Counted from the first letter of the stretch, positions 1 to 8,353 are shown. The stretch is 64,000 bases of DNA from Streptomyces sp. NBC_01465 (GCF_036227325.1 NZ_CP109467.1:7192001-7256000), one strand, 5' to 3'. Notes: generated from the sequence alone by a model not told the origin. Translations and numbers: made by a program.

Positions 1-568
1 CCAGATAGCGCGACGCCGCCTGGTTGGTGATCGCCTGCTGGCCGCAGAAGAGGAAGACCGGGCGGGCCTCGGGTCCGGTGGTGAGGCGGGCGATCAGTAC
101 GTACGCGACCTTGCCGTTCTCCAGGCGGTAGCGCTCGCTGCCGATCTGGAGGGCGCCGCGGTCCGGGCCCGGCTCCATGTCCGTGTTGACCTGGATGCCC
201 GGGAGCAGGGACTGGAGGTGGGCCGTCATACGGCGGTTCGAGGCCGGTCCGCCGACGCAGAACTCGGTGCGCTCGCCGATGCCCTGCTGGGCGGTGTCGC
301 CCGTGATGATCTGGGCGTGCGCCCCGCAGTCCTTGATCAGGGCGGCGAGTTCGAGGAGGGCGAAGACGTCGAAGCGGTGGACGGCGCCGTCGCCGCCCGC
401 CTCGCGGTTGACGACCAGGACGCACTCGGAATTCCCGGGCAGCCCGAAGAAGGCCTGCTTGCGGCGGAGTTTCCGGCGCCAGAGGTAGGTACGGGCGAGC
501 CAGCCAACGGCGGCGCTGAGGCCGGCGGCTATGACGCCGAGCAGGATGTTGCGTACGTCGTCGTTCAT
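1..568 (-). CDS. Membrane-anchored conserved hypothetical protein (3' end cut by window)
   Basis: The gene reads leftward from an ATG at 568 and is still open at base 1, giving about 189 codons. The protein begins MNDDVRNILLGVIAAGLSAA, a single N-terminal membrane segment (about residues 7-28), followed at once by a basic stretch (RRKLRRK) that should stay in the cytoplasm. The soluble part that follows contains NSECVLVVNREAGGDGAVHRFDVFALLELAALI and later VFLFCGQQAITNQAASRYL, suggesting a Rossmann-like alpha/beta fold. I do not recognise a family and give no function. It is divergent from the gamma-glutamyltranspeptidase gene with about 90 bases between them. Confidence 0.7.
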   Translation of the reverse strand, partial: MNDDVRNILLGVIAAGLSAAVGWLARTYLWRRKLRRKQAFFGLPGNSECVLVVNREAGGDGAVHRFDVFALLELAALIKDCGAHAQIITGDTAQQGIGERTEFCVGGPASNRRMTAHLQSLLPGIQVNTDMEPGPDRGALQIGSERYRLENGKVAYVLIARLTTGPEARPVFLFCGQQAITNQAASRYL

Positions 569-658
569 GGTGCGGCATGGTACCGATAGGCGTGCTCATG
601 ACGAACGGTCGGTGCGAGGGCTACGCTGCGCGGACGTCCGTCGTATGGAGGTCACTTG

Positions 659-2461
659 ATGCGTCGCGCCACCGCACGGAAGCTCTCGGTCCTGGCAGTC
701 ACCGCCTCGGTGGTGTCCCTCTCCGCGGCCTCACCACCCTCGTCGGCCTCAAGTCCGCCGGTCAAGACGCCTGTTGCCGTCGGCTACGGGGGAGCGGTGT
801 CCAGCGTCGACGCGGACGCCTCGGCCGCGGGCATCGAGGTGCTGCGCAAGGGTGGCAACGCGGTGGACGCGGCGGTGGCCACGGCGGCCGCGCTCGGCGT
901 CACCGAGCCGTACTCGGCCGGGGTGGGCGGAGGCGGCTACTTCGTCTACTACGACGCCAAGTCCCGCAAGGTGCACACCATCGACGGCCGCGAGACCGCG
1001 CCGCTCTCCGCGGACAGCTCGCTGTTCCTGGAGAACGGCAAGCCCCTCGCCTTCGCCGACGCGGTGACCAGCGGGCTGAGCGTGGGCACCCCGGGCACGC
1101 CGGGGACCTGGGACACGGCGCTCGACACCTGGGGCAGCAAGTCGCTGAAATCGGTGCTGCAGCCCGCCGAGCGGATCGCCAGGAACGGGTTCACCGTCGA
1201 CGCCACGTTCCGTTCGCAGACCGAGGGGAACCAGGCGCGGTTCGCGGACTTCCCCGCGACGGCGAAGCTGTTCCTGCCCGGCGGACAGCTGCCGGTGGTG
1301 GGCTCCACCTTCAAGAACCCCGATCTGGCGCGCACCTACGAGGAGTTGGGGCGCAAGGGCATGGGCGCCATCTACCACGGCGACGTCGGCGAGGACATCG
1401 TCCGTACGGTACGGAAGCCGCCCGTGGCCGCGGGGTCGACGCGGGTCGTGCGCCCCGGCGACCTGACGGAGAAGGACCTGCGGGCGTACGAGGCGAAGAT
1501 CCAGGCCCCGACGCAGGTGAACTACCGGGGGCTCGACGTCTACGGCATGGCACCGTCCTCCTCGGGCGGGACCACCGTGGGCGAGGCCCTCAACATCCTT
1601 GAGCGGACCGACCTTTCGAAGGCGTCCCAGGTGCAGTATCTGCACCACTACATCGAGGCGAGCCGGATCGCCTTCGCCGACCGGGGGCGCTGGGTCGGCG
1701 ACCCGGCCTTCGAGTCCGTACCGACGAAGGGGCTCCTGTCGCAGCGGTTCGCGGACTCGCGGGCCTGCCTGATCAAGGACGACGCGGTACTGAAGAGCCC
1801 GCTCGCCCCTGGGGACCCCTCGAACCCGGCGGCGTGCGCGGCCGGTGGGACCGCCGCCCCGACGACGTACGAGGGCGAGAACACGACGCACCTCACCGTG
1901 GCCGACAAGTGGGGCAACGTCGTCGCCTACACCCTGACCATCGAGCAGACCGGCGGCAGCGGCATCACCGTGCCGGGGCGCGGCTTCCTGCTCAACAACG
2001 AGCTGACGGACTTCTCCTTCGCCCCGGCCAACCCGGCGGTCCACGACCCCAATCTGCCGGGTCCCGGCAAGCGGCCGCGCTCCTCGATCTCCCCGACGAT
2101 CGTGCTGCAGCACGGGAAGCCCGTGCTCGCGGTCGGCTCGCCGGGCGGCGCCACCATCATCACGACCGTGCTGCAGACGCTCCTCGGCCATCTGGACCGC
2201 GGGCTGCCGCTGGTCGACGCGATCGCGGCGCCCCGGGCCAGCCAGCGCAACGCGGCCAACACCGAGCTCGAACCCGCCCTGTACAACAGCCCGTTGAAGG
2301 CGCAGCTCGAGGCGCTCGGGCACACCTTCGTACTGAATCCGGAGATCGGTGCGGCCACCGGTGTGCAGCGGCTGCCGGACGGGCGGTGGCTCGCGGCGGC
2401 CGAGACGGTGCGCAGGGGCGGCGGCTCGGCGATGGTGGTGAGGCCGAGCGGGCGCGGCTGA
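659..2461 (+). CDS. ggt: Gamma-glutamyltranspeptidase, secreted
   Basis: Cleaves or transfers the gamma-glutamyl group of glutathione and related compounds outside the cell. The ATG at 659 is preferred because GGAGG (647-651) sits 7 bases upstream; a TTG three bases earlier is too close. An N-terminal signal peptide (about residues 1-32, RRATARK then a hydrophobic run) exports the 600-residue precursor. The family's autoprocessing site is visible as ENTTHL, making Thr409 the likely nucleophile and new N-terminus of the small subunit. The oxyanion/substrate motif SSISPTIV and the GSPGG loop follow at the expected spacing. Length is normal for the family. The stop abuts that of the convergent map gene with no base between them. 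Function is confident; the physiological substrate is not known. Confidence 0.93.
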   Translation: MRRATARKLSVLAVTASVVSLSAASPPSSASSPPVKTPVAVGYGGAVSSVDADASAAGIEVLRKGGNAVDAAVATAAALGVTEPYSAGVGGGGYFVYYDAKSRKVHTIDGRETAPLSADSSLFLENGKPLAFADAVTSGLSVGTPGTPGTWDTALDTWGSKSLKSVLQPAERIARNGFTVDATFRSQTEGNQARFADFPATAKLFLPGGQLPVVGSTFKNPDLARTYEELGRKGMGAIYHGDVGEDIVRTVRKPPVAAGSTRVVRPGDLTEKDLRAYEAKIQAPTQVNYRGLDVYGMAPSSSGGTTVGEALNILERTDLSKASQVQYLHHYIEASRIAFADRGRWVGDPAFESVPTKGLLSQRFADSRACLIKDDAVLKSPLAPGDPSNPAACAAGGTAAPTTYEGENTTHLTVADKWGNVVAYTLTIEQTGGSGITVPGRGFLLNNELTDFSFAPANPAVHDPNLPGPGKRPRSSISPTIVLQHGKPVLAVGSPGGATIITTVLQTLLGHLDRGLPLVDAIAAPRASQRNAANTELEPALYNSPLKAQLEALGHTFVLNPEIGAATGVQRLPDGRWLAAAETVRRGGGSAMVVRPSGRG

Positions 2462-3229
2462 TCAGATCGCGGTGAGGATGCGGGGGCCGTCCTCGGTGAC
2501 GGCCACCGTGTGCTCCGCGTGGGCGGCCCTGCTCCCGTCCGAGGTGCACAGGGTCCAGCCGTCCTCGGCCTCGTAGTACGCGTCCTTGCCGCTCGCGATC
2601 AGCATCGGCTCGATCGCGATGACCATGCCGGGGCGCAGCTGCATCCCGCGGCCGGGGCGGCCCTCGTTCGGTACGGCGGGGTCCTCGTGCATGGCGCGGC
2701 CGATGCCGTGCCCGCCGAATCCGGCCGGGATGCCGTACCCGGCGCCGCGGCAGACCCGGCCGATGGCGTGGGCGATGTCGCCGATGCGGTTGCCGGGGAC
2801 GGCTGCGGCGATGCCCGCGTCCAGGGCCGCGTAGGCGGTGTCGATGAGCCGGGTGTCGGCGGGGCGGGCCTTGCCGACGGTGAAGCTGATGGCCGCGTCG
2901 CCCGCCCAGCCGTTCAGCACCGCCCCGAAGTCGGCGCTCAGCAGATCGCCGTCGCGCAGCCGGTAGTCGGTCGGGATGCCGTGCACGATCGCGTCGTTGA
3001 CCGAGGTGCAGAGGACGGCGGGGAACGGGGTGGCGGCGAAGGCCGGGCGGTAGTTGAGGAAGGGTGACGAGGCGCCTGCCGCACGCAGGACGTCGTGGGC
3101 GATCACGTCGAGTGCGCGCAGGGAGACCCCGACCGCGGCGGCTTCCCGTACGGCGACGTGGGCCTGCGCGACGACGCGGCCCGCCTCGCGCATGGCGTCG
3201 ATGTGCGGAGCTGTCTTCAGATGAACCAT
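2462..3229 (-). CDS. map: Type I methionine aminopeptidase
   Basis: Removes the initiator methionine from nascent proteins in the cytoplasm. The 255-residue protein carries all five metal ligands of the family: Asp in SADFG, Asp in GWAGDAA, His in GGHGIGRAMHEDP, Glu in AIEPM and Glu in AEHTV. It has no N-terminal zinc-finger extension. Streptomyces normally has another map gene near the ribosomal protein operon, so this is probably an accessory copy (established for the genus; not visible here). It is divergent from a small XRE regulator across only 41 bases. There is no Shine-Dalgarno sequence; the minus-strand TATAGT at 3242-3237 lies 7 bases before the ATG, which suggests a leaderless mRNA. 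Confidence 0.93.
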   Translation of the reverse strand: MVHLKTAPHIDAMREAGRVVAQAHVAVREAAAVGVSLRALDVIAHDVLRAAGASSPFLNYRPAFAATPFPAVLCTSVNDAIVHGIPTDYRLRDGDLLSADFGAVLNGWAGDAAISFTVGKARPADTRLIDTAYAALDAGIAAAVPGNRIGDIAHAIGRVCRGAGYGIPAGFGGHGIGRAMHEDPAVPNEGRPGRGMQLRPGMVIAIEPMLIASGKDAYYEAEDGWTLCTSDGSRAAHAEHTVAVTEDGPRILTAI

Positions 3230-3236
3230 GCCAATT

Positions 3237-3264
3237 ACTATACCGGTCCGACAGGTATTAGAAT
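3237..3264. promoter_or_regulatory. Overlapping divergent promoters with inverted repeat, map / XRE regulator
   Basis: The 41-base gap between map and the XRE gene holds the inverted repeat ATACC (3240-3244), 9 bases, GGTAT (3254-3258). Its left arm overlaps the minus-strand -10 candidate TATAGT (3242-3237) for map, and its right arm overlaps the plus-strand -10 candidate TAGAAT (3259-3264) for the XRE gene. Each -10 ends 6-7 bases before its start codon and neither gene has a ribosome binding site, as expected for leaderless transcripts. Binding of the XRE protein here would block both promoters. The repeat is seen; the regulation is inferred. Confidence 0.5.
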
Positions 3265-3270
3265 AACGGC

Positions 3271-3528
3271 ATGGTCCGTACCCCGCTCACCCCCGAAGAA
3301 CGCGAACGCGGCGTCCGCCTCGGACAGCTCCTCCGTGAGGCGCGCGGTGCGCGCTCCATGGTCGAGGTGGCCGCGATCGCCGGAATCTCCGACGAGACGC
3401 TCCGCAAGATCGAGACCGGGCGCGCCCCGACGCCCGCGTTCTTCACGGTCTTCGCGCTGGCCGGCGCGCTCGGCCTGTCGATGGACGAGATCGCGACCCG
3501 CTGCGCGCCGGTGCCTGTGCCCGTCTGA
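3271..3528 (+). CDS. Small XRE-family helix-turn-helix regulator
   Basis: An 85-residue DNA-binding protein that is almost entirely one XRE/Cro-type HTH domain. Residues about 17-65 contain LGQLLREARGARSMVEVAAIAGISDETLRKIETGR, in which AGISDETLRKIE is the turn and recognition helix. A short tail ends APVPVPV and no effector domain is present, so it most likely acts as a simple repressor. It is divergent from map with a palindrome between the starts, so autoregulation together with control of the aminopeptidase is likely. The ATG is preceded by a -10-like TAGAAT but no Shine-Dalgarno sequence. Confidence 0.85.
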   Translation: MVRTPLTPEERERGVRLGQLLREARGARSMVEVAAIAGISDETLRKIETGRAPTPAFFTVFALAGALGLSMDEIATRCAPVPVPV

Positions 3529-3532
3529 CCGG

Positions 3533-4174
3533 TCAGTCCGCGACCGCCAGCTGAATGCGGTGGTGGCGCGGGGTGTCGATCTCGTCGAGCAGCGCGATCG
3601 CCAGGTCCGGGTGCGAGATGTGCCCCGTACCGTCCAGGACCGTGCCCTCGGCCGTGCGGTAGCCGCCGGTCCTCGGGCCCTGCGGGTCGAGGTTCATCGG
3701 CGGGACCACCATCAGCCAGTCCAGACCGGGACCGGCCGCGGTGAGGGTCTCGAACTCGGCGACATGCCCCTGCGAGAAGATGCGGTGCTCCTCGGGGAAC
3801 GACGGGTCGTCCATGATCCGCACGCCCGGAGCCGTCTCCAGCGTGGTCGCGATGCCCAGGACGAGGAGGCGTTGCACACCTGCTTTGCCGAGGCCCGCGA
3901 TCATGGCCTCGGCCGCCGCGACGAAGAAGTCCCGGGACGGGACGTCGAGCCGTGCGGAGGCGTTGACCGCCGCGTCGTGGCCCGCCGCGGCCGCGGCCAC
4001 CGCATCGGCATCGGTCGCGTCTCCCCGTACGACCGTGATGCCCGGACCCGCCAGGTCTGCGTACGTGCGCGGATCACGGACGACCGCGGTGACCGTGTGC
4101 CCGCGGCGGACGGCCTCGGCGAGCACGGCCCGGCCGACGCGGCCGCCCGCTCCGAAGACGACGATGCTGCTCAT
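3533..4174 (-). CDS. NAD(P)H-binding (NmrA/YwnB-like) short-chain oxidoreductase
   Basis: Atypical short-chain dehydrogenase of 213 residues. The protein opens MSSIVVFGAGGRVGRAVLAE, a Rossmann nucleotide-binding motif (GAGGRVG, residues 8-14), followed by GHTVTAVVRDPRT, where the Arg suggests NADP preference. Internal features are DATDADAV and WLMVVPPMN. The classical YxxxK pair is absent, as in NmrA-like or NAD(P)H-binding sensor proteins and some quinone reductases. The ATG at 4174 has the purine-rich GGGGG upstream; a longer reading frame exists but its extension looks non-coding. It is divergent from an HxlR regulator, a common arrangement for redox- or quinone-responsive pairs. Substrate unknown. 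Confidence 0.8.
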   Translation of the reverse strand: MSSIVVFGAGGRVGRAVLAEAVRRGHTVTAVVRDPRTYADLAGPGITVVRGDATDADAVAAAAAGHDAAVNASARLDVPSRDFFVAAAEAMIAGLGKAGVQRLLVLGIATTLETAPGVRIMDDPSFPEEHRIFSQGHVAEFETLTAAGPGLDWLMVVPPMNLDPQGPRTGGYRTAEGTVLDGTGHISHPDLAIALLDEIDTPRHHRIQLAVAD

Positions 4175-4230
4175 GGGAACCCCCTGCTTTCGGATGTCCT
4201 GCTGATGCCATGGACCGTAGATCGGGGGGT

Positions 4231-4254
4231 GCCGGTATCTGCAAAGGTACTGGC
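4231..4254. promoter_or_regulatory. Inverted repeat, probable HxlR operator
   Basis: GCCGGTA (4231-4237), 10 bases, TACTGGC (4248-4254): a 7-base inverted repeat with one mismatch in the divergent gap between the NAD(P)-binding protein and the HxlR gene. A -10-like TAATCT (4269-4274) stands 7 bases before the HxlR ATG, so the repeat lies just upstream, where a dimeric regulator could cover the promoter. The HxlR mRNA may be leaderless. Binding is inferred. Confidence 0.45.
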
Positions 4255-4281
4255 GCCTGCCCACCGCCTAATCTGGGGTGC

Positions 4282-4647
4282 ATGAGCGAGCCGCTGAGCG
4301 CAGAGATGTTCCCCGGCCCCGACTGCGCGGACCGGCCCACGCCCTTCCGCGTCGGGGACAAGTGGACCGGCTGGGTGCTCCGCTGTCTGGACGGCGGGCC
4401 GCGGCGCTTCACCGAACTCCGGGTCCCGCTGCACTGGATCACTCCCAAGGTGCTCACGGAGACGCTGCGGGCGATGGAGCGCGACGGATTCCTCACGCGG
4501 ACGGCCTACGACGAGAACCCGCCGCGCGTCGAGTACGCGCTCACCGCGCTCGGCCGTTCCCTCATCGGACCGCTGGACGGGGCCTGCGACTGGGCGCGCG
4601 AGCACGCTCCGGAGATCGCGGAGGCGCGCGGAGCGTACCGTTCCTGA
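4282..4647 (+). CDS. HxlR-family winged-helix transcriptional regulator
   Basis: A 121-residue dimeric regulator. The HxlR signature is clear: VGDKWTGWVLRCLDGGPRRFTELR, then WITPKVLTETLRAMERDGFLTR and the wing PPRVEYALTALGRSL. A cysteine near the N-terminus (PDCADRP) matches the position of the redox- or electrophile-sensing cysteine in HypR/QorR-type members, so oxidant or quinone sensing is possible. The ATG at 4282 begins the conserved MSEPLS; an upstream in-frame ATG at 4210 would add 24 unlikely residues. It should control itself and the divergent NAD(P)-binding protein. Confidence 0.88.
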   Translation: MSEPLSAEMFPGPDCADRPTPFRVGDKWTGWVLRCLDGGPRRFTELRVPLHWITPKVLTETLRAMERDGFLTRTAYDENPPRVEYALTALGRSLIGPLDGACDWAREHAPEIAEARGAYRS

Positions 4648-4694
4648 AAACGACGCGTAGCGCGGGCGTAACACAACTGCGCTCGAATACGGCA

Positions 4695-6050
4695 ATGGCA
4701 GTGGGTCAACTCCCGGCTGAGACTGGGACGTTCGCACGGTATCTGCGGGAGCTCGCGGCGTTGCTCGACCGCGGCAGCGGTTGGTACGCGGTGTTCTGGC
4801 AGCGGGATCCCGAGGGCATGCGGGCCTGTTTCGAGGGGCGTGAGGTGCCGCCCTGGGACGTGGTCGCCTCCCTCCTCCAGGACCTCGCCGGGGTGCGCGG
4901 GTCCGGCTTCGCCGAGAGCGAGGAGGTGCGGGCCAGGTCGCTGCACGGTGCGTCGGCGGCGGCGTACGACCGGCGGGCCGGCGGGCGCGAGGCGCTGGCG
5001 GAGCGGCTGGAGATGATGCTCGCCGAGCGGAGGTACGCGGCCGGGCGCGAACAGGAACTCGCGCACGGGCTGCGTACGGCGGCCGGCGGGGGAGAGGCGC
5101 AGCGGCTCGGTGACGAGCTGGCCTGGGTGCGCGACGACGGCCGGCGGGCGTCAGCCCGCTGCGACGAGCTGCGCGCGCGGCTGGTGGCGGTGGACAGGGA
5201 GGCGGAGCCCCAACTCGCTGTTCCACCAGGGTGGTTCAGGCCTGATGTGACCGGTCCGGTGCCCCGGCAGCGCGGGGAGTCCGAGGTGCCCGAGCCGGTC
5301 GTACGGGCCGAGGCGGAAGCCCCCGCGGCGCCCCCGGCCAAGCGGCGGCGGCCCCGTGGCGCCCGGTTCGCCGGGATCGAGGACGACGCGGACGTGATGC
5401 CCGCACCCGCCCTGCCTGTGCCGCCCGCCGCCCCGGCCGCGGTGCCGCGCGGGGCGCGGTTCGGGGGAGCGGTGCACGAGGAGCGGCCGGAGCCCGAGGT
5501 GGTGCGGCCGCAGGGGGGTGCGGCGGCGCGGCGGGCCGCCGTGGAGAGCGTCGGTCTTCTGCTGCGACTGCGCGCCGAGGGGCGCAGCGGTGAGGCGCAC
5601 GGGGTCCTCTGCGAGGCCGCGGCCCGGGACGCCGGGCAGTTGCCCGTACTGGCCGAGGAGCTGCACCGGGCCGGACTTGCCGCCGACTGGGCGACCCTGC
5701 TGTGGGAGGTCGCGTCGCTGCCGCCCGAGCAACTCGCCGCCGCAGCAAGCGCATTGGCAGCAGCCGGCCGCACACAGGACTGCGGTCAGCTGCTGCGCCA
5801 GGGGGTGTCCAGGCCCGCCGAGGAGATCGCGGACGCCGTCCTCGCGCTCGACGACGCGGGGCGCGGGCGCGAGGCGGACGCGCTGCTGGATGCCTTCGTG
5901 CGCGTACGGACGCCGGAGGACTCGGCCAAGATCGCCGAGGGGGATCCGATCGCGCTCGTACCGAAGCTGCTGTCCGCCGCGGCCGCCGTGTCGGAGGCCA
6001 GGGAGCGCGACGTCCTGCACGCCTTGCGGGTCGCCGGTTTCGCCAACTGA
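4695..6050 (+). CDS. Conserved actinobacterial protein with HTH-like N-terminus and helical-repeat C-terminus
   Basis: A 451-residue cytoplasmic protein of unknown function. Residues 1-60 (ETGTFARYLRELAALLD... then RACFEGREVPPWDVVASLLQDLA) resemble the second half of the XRE HTH of many Streptomyces regulators (xxGxRVPPWxxVxxLL). This is followed by a helical, charged region (about 80-165, AERLEMMLAERRYAAGREQEL, probably coiled coil). A Pro/Ala-rich disordered linker with two copies of RGARF comes next (about 200-270). The C-terminal 170 residues are consecutive alpha-helical hairpins such as ADWATLLWEVASLPPEQLAAAASALAAAGRTQD, like TPR or PPR repeats. Similar proteins are often mis-annotated as large tegument proteins. 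The start was chosen at MAVGQLPAETG, after the HxlR stop; no ribosome binding site is obvious. Confidence 0.7.
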   Translation: MAVGQLPAETGTFARYLRELAALLDRGSGWYAVFWQRDPEGMRACFEGREVPPWDVVASLLQDLAGVRGSGFAESEEVRARSLHGASAAAYDRRAGGREALAERLEMMLAERRYAAGREQELAHGLRTAAGGGEAQRLGDELAWVRDDGRRASARCDELRARLVAVDREAEPQLAVPPGWFRPDVTGPVPRQRGESEVPEPVVRAEAEAPAAPPAKRRRPRGARFAGIEDDADVMPAPALPVPPAAPAAVPRGARFGGAVHEERPEPEVVRPQGGAAARRAAVESVGLLLRLRAEGRSGEAHGVLCEAAARDAGQLPVLAEELHRAGLAADWATLLWEVASLPPEQLAAAASALAAAGRTQDCGQLLRQGVSRPAEEIADAVLALDDAGRGREADALLDAFVRVRTPEDSAKIAEGDPIALVPKLLSAAAAVSEARERDVLHALRVAGFAN

Positions 6051-6193
6051 TCGAATCGATGCGAAACATGATCGACTCGGCCTGTTGACGGCGATGGTCT
6101 TGCCCTGCCCGGTACGGGGGCTTACGTTCTCCTGCAACGCCCGGGAGTCTACGGGCGTAGAAGGTCTCTGACGTCCTGTGTAAGGAGCAAGTC

Positions 6194-7036
6194 ATGGCCA
6201 AGGTCGTACGGGCCGCACTCGTCCAGGCAACCTGGACGGGCGACACGGAATCCATGATCGCCAAGCATGAGGAGCACGCCCGCGAGGCGGCCCGGCAGGG
6301 TGCGCAGATCATCGGCTTCCAGGAAGTCTTCAACGCCCCCTACTTCTGCCAGGTGCAGGAGGCCGAGCACTACCGCTGGGCGGAGGCGGTCCCCGACGGG
6401 CCGACCGTCGTCAGGATGCAGGAGCTCGCCCGCGAGACCGGCATGGTGATCGTCGTCCCGGTCTTCGAGCTGGAGCAGTCCGGCTTCTACTACAACACCG
6501 CGGCCGTGATCGACGCCGACGGCACCTACCTCGGCAAGTACCGCAAGCACCACATCCCCCAGGTCAAGGGCTTCTGGGAGAAGTACTACTTCAAGCCGGG
6601 CAACGCGGGCTGGCCCGTCTTCGACACCGCCGTCGGCAAGGTCGGCGTCTACATCTGCTACGACCGCCACTTCCCCGAGGGCTGGCGCCAACTCGGCCTG
6701 AACGGCGCCCAGATCGTCTACAACCCCTCCGCCACCTCGCGCGGCCTCTCCGCCTACCTCTGGCAGCTGGAACAGCCCGCGGCCGCCGTCGCCAACGAGT
6801 ACTACATCGCGGCGATCAACCGGGTCGGCCAGGAGGAGTACGGCGACAACGACTTCTACGGCACCAGCTACTTCGTCAACCCGCGCGGCCAGTTCGTCGG
6901 CGACGTCGCCTCCGACAAGGAGGAAGAACTTCTTGTCAGGGACCTCGACCTGGACCTGATCGAGGAAGTACGCCAGCAGTGGGCGTTCTACCGGGACCGC
7001 CGACCCGACGCGTACGAGGGGCTGGTGCAGCCGTGA
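6194..7036 (+). CDS. Beta-ureidopropionase (carbon-nitrogen hydrolase family)
   Basis: Probably hydrolyses N-carbamoyl-beta-alanine to beta-alanine, CO2 and ammonia, the third step of reductive pyrimidine breakdown. The 280-residue nitrilase-superfamily protein has the Glu-Lys-Cys triad: Glu44 (GFQEVFNAPYF), Lys118 (KYRKHHIPQ) and Cys155 (YICYDRHFPEGWR). The stretch NPSATSRGLSAYLWQLEQPAAAVANEYY is typical of the beta-ureidopropionase and N-carbamoylputrescine amidase branch. AAGGAG lies just ahead of the ATG. It is the first gene of the catabolic operon, and its stop overlaps the next start (GTGA). The family also contains putrescine-pathway enzymes; the neighbouring dihydropyrimidinase favours the pyrimidine role. 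Confidence 0.85.
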   Translation: MAKVVRAALVQATWTGDTESMIAKHEEHAREAARQGAQIIGFQEVFNAPYFCQVQEAEHYRWAEAVPDGPTVVRMQELARETGMVIVVPVFELEQSGFYYNTAAVIDADGTYLGKYRKHHIPQVKGFWEKYYFKPGNAGWPVFDTAVGKVGVYICYDRHFPEGWRQLGLNGAQIVYNPSATSRGLSAYLWQLEQPAAAVANEYYIAAINRVGQEEYGDNDFYGTSYFVNPRGQFVGDVASDKEEELLVRDLDLDLIEEVRQQWAFYRDRRPDAYEGLVQP

Positions 7037-8319
7037 CCGATCAACTCCACGACCGCCACAAGGTAGTTCTGCCCGAGTGGCTCGCGCTGTACTACGACCG
7101 TCCGATCGAGATCACCCACGGCGAGGGCCGCCACGTCTGGGACGCCGACGGCAAGCAGTACCTCGACTTCTTCGGCGGCATCCTGACCACGATGACCGCC
7201 CACGCGCTCCCCGAGGTCACCAAGGCGGTGGCCGAGCAGGCCGGCCGCATCATCCACTCCTCGACCCTCTACCTCAACCGCCCGATGGTCGAACTGGCCG
7301 AGCGCGTCGCCGCGTTGTCCGGAATCCCGGACGCCCGCGTCTTCTTCACCACCTCGGGCACGGAGGCCAACGACACCGCGCTGCTCCTGGCGACCGCGTA
7401 CCGCAGCTCGAACCAGATCCTCGCGATGCGCAACAGCTACCACGGCCGCTCCTTCACGGCCGTCGGCATCACCGGCAACAAGGGCTGGTCGCCCACCAGC
7501 CTCAGCCCGCTGCAGACGCTGTACGTCCACGGCGGGGTCCGCAGCCGCGGGCCGTACGCGCACCTGACCGACGCCGAGTTCATCGCGGCCTGCGTCGCCG
7601 ACCTCGAGGACCTCCTCGGTCACACCCGCGACGTCGCCGCCCTCATCGCCGAGCCGATCCAGGGCGTCGGCGGCTTCACGGCCCCGCCCGACGGTCTCTA
7701 TGCCGCCTTCCGCGAGGTCCTCGACCGGCACGGCATCCTCTGGATCGCCGACGAGGTGCAGACCGGCTGGGGCCGCACCGGCGACCACTTCTGGGGCTGG
7801 CAGGCGCACGGCCAGAGCGGTCCGCCGGACATGCTCACCTTCGCCAAGGGCATCGGCAACGGCATGTCGATCGGCGGGGTCGTCGCGCGCGCCGAGGTCA
7901 TGAACTGCCTTGACGCCAACAGTATTTCGACCTTCGGCGGCTCCCCGGTCACCATGGCGGCGGGCCTCGCGAACCTCACGTACCTCCTCGAACACGACCT
8001 CCAGGGCAACGCCCGTCGCGTCGGCGGTCTGCTCACCGAGCGGCTGCGGGCGATCTCCGCGCAGTCCCCGTTCGTACGGGAAGTACGCGGCCGCGGCCTG
8101 ATGATCGGCATCGAGCTGATCAAGCCGGGCACCGACGAGGCCAACCCGGCGGCGGCATCGGCCGTCCTGGAAGCAGCCCGCGAAGGCGGCCTCCTCCTCG
8201 GCAAGGGAGGCGGCCACAACACCAGCGTGCTGCGGATCGCACCCCCGCTCACCCTGACCGTCGCCGAGGCCGAGGAAGGCGCCGCGATCCTCGAACAGGC
8301 GCTGCGCACGCTCTGTTGA
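7033..8319 (+). CDS. Class III aminotransferase (probable beta-alanine/3-aminoisobutyrate aminotransferase)
   Basis: PLP enzyme of 428 residues that should move the amino group of beta-alanine to a keto acid, giving malonate semialdehyde. It starts at a GTG that overlaps the previous stop by four bases, implying translational coupling. Visible family marks: TTSGTEANDTALLLA (phosphate binding), SYHGRSF, IAEPIQGVGGF, WIADEVQTGWGRTG with the cofactor Asp, and the Schiff-base lysine Lys272 in LTFAKGIGNGM. Length matches the omega-amino acid aminotransferase and alanine-glyoxylate aminotransferase 2 group. The position between beta-ureidopropionase and dihydropyrimidinase supports beta-alanine as substrate. 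Confidence 0.87.
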   Translation: MTDQLHDRHKVVLPEWLALYYDRPIEITHGEGRHVWDADGKQYLDFFGGILTTMTAHALPEVTKAVAEQAGRIIHSSTLYLNRPMVELAERVAALSGIPDARVFFTTSGTEANDTALLLATAYRSSNQILAMRNSYHGRSFTAVGITGNKGWSPTSLSPLQTLYVHGGVRSRGPYAHLTDAEFIAACVADLEDLLGHTRDVAALIAEPIQGVGGFTAPPDGLYAAFREVLDRHGILWIADEVQTGWGRTGDHFWGWQAHGQSGPPDMLTFAKGIGNGMSIGGVVARAEVMNCLDANSISTFGGSPVTMAAGLANLTYLLEHDLQGNARRVGGLLTERLRAISAQSPFVREVRGRGLMIGIELIKPGTDEANPAAASAVLEAAREGGLLLGKGGGHNTSVLRIAPPLTLTVAEAEEGAAILEQALRTLC

Positions 8320-8353
8320 CACGCCAATCGCGCCCACGGAAGGAGAGGAAGCA

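Noticed and set aside
749..2323. Minus-strand open frame opposite ggt
   Set aside because: Arg/Gly-rich with no family features; ggt on the other strand has an intact catalytic threonine motif.
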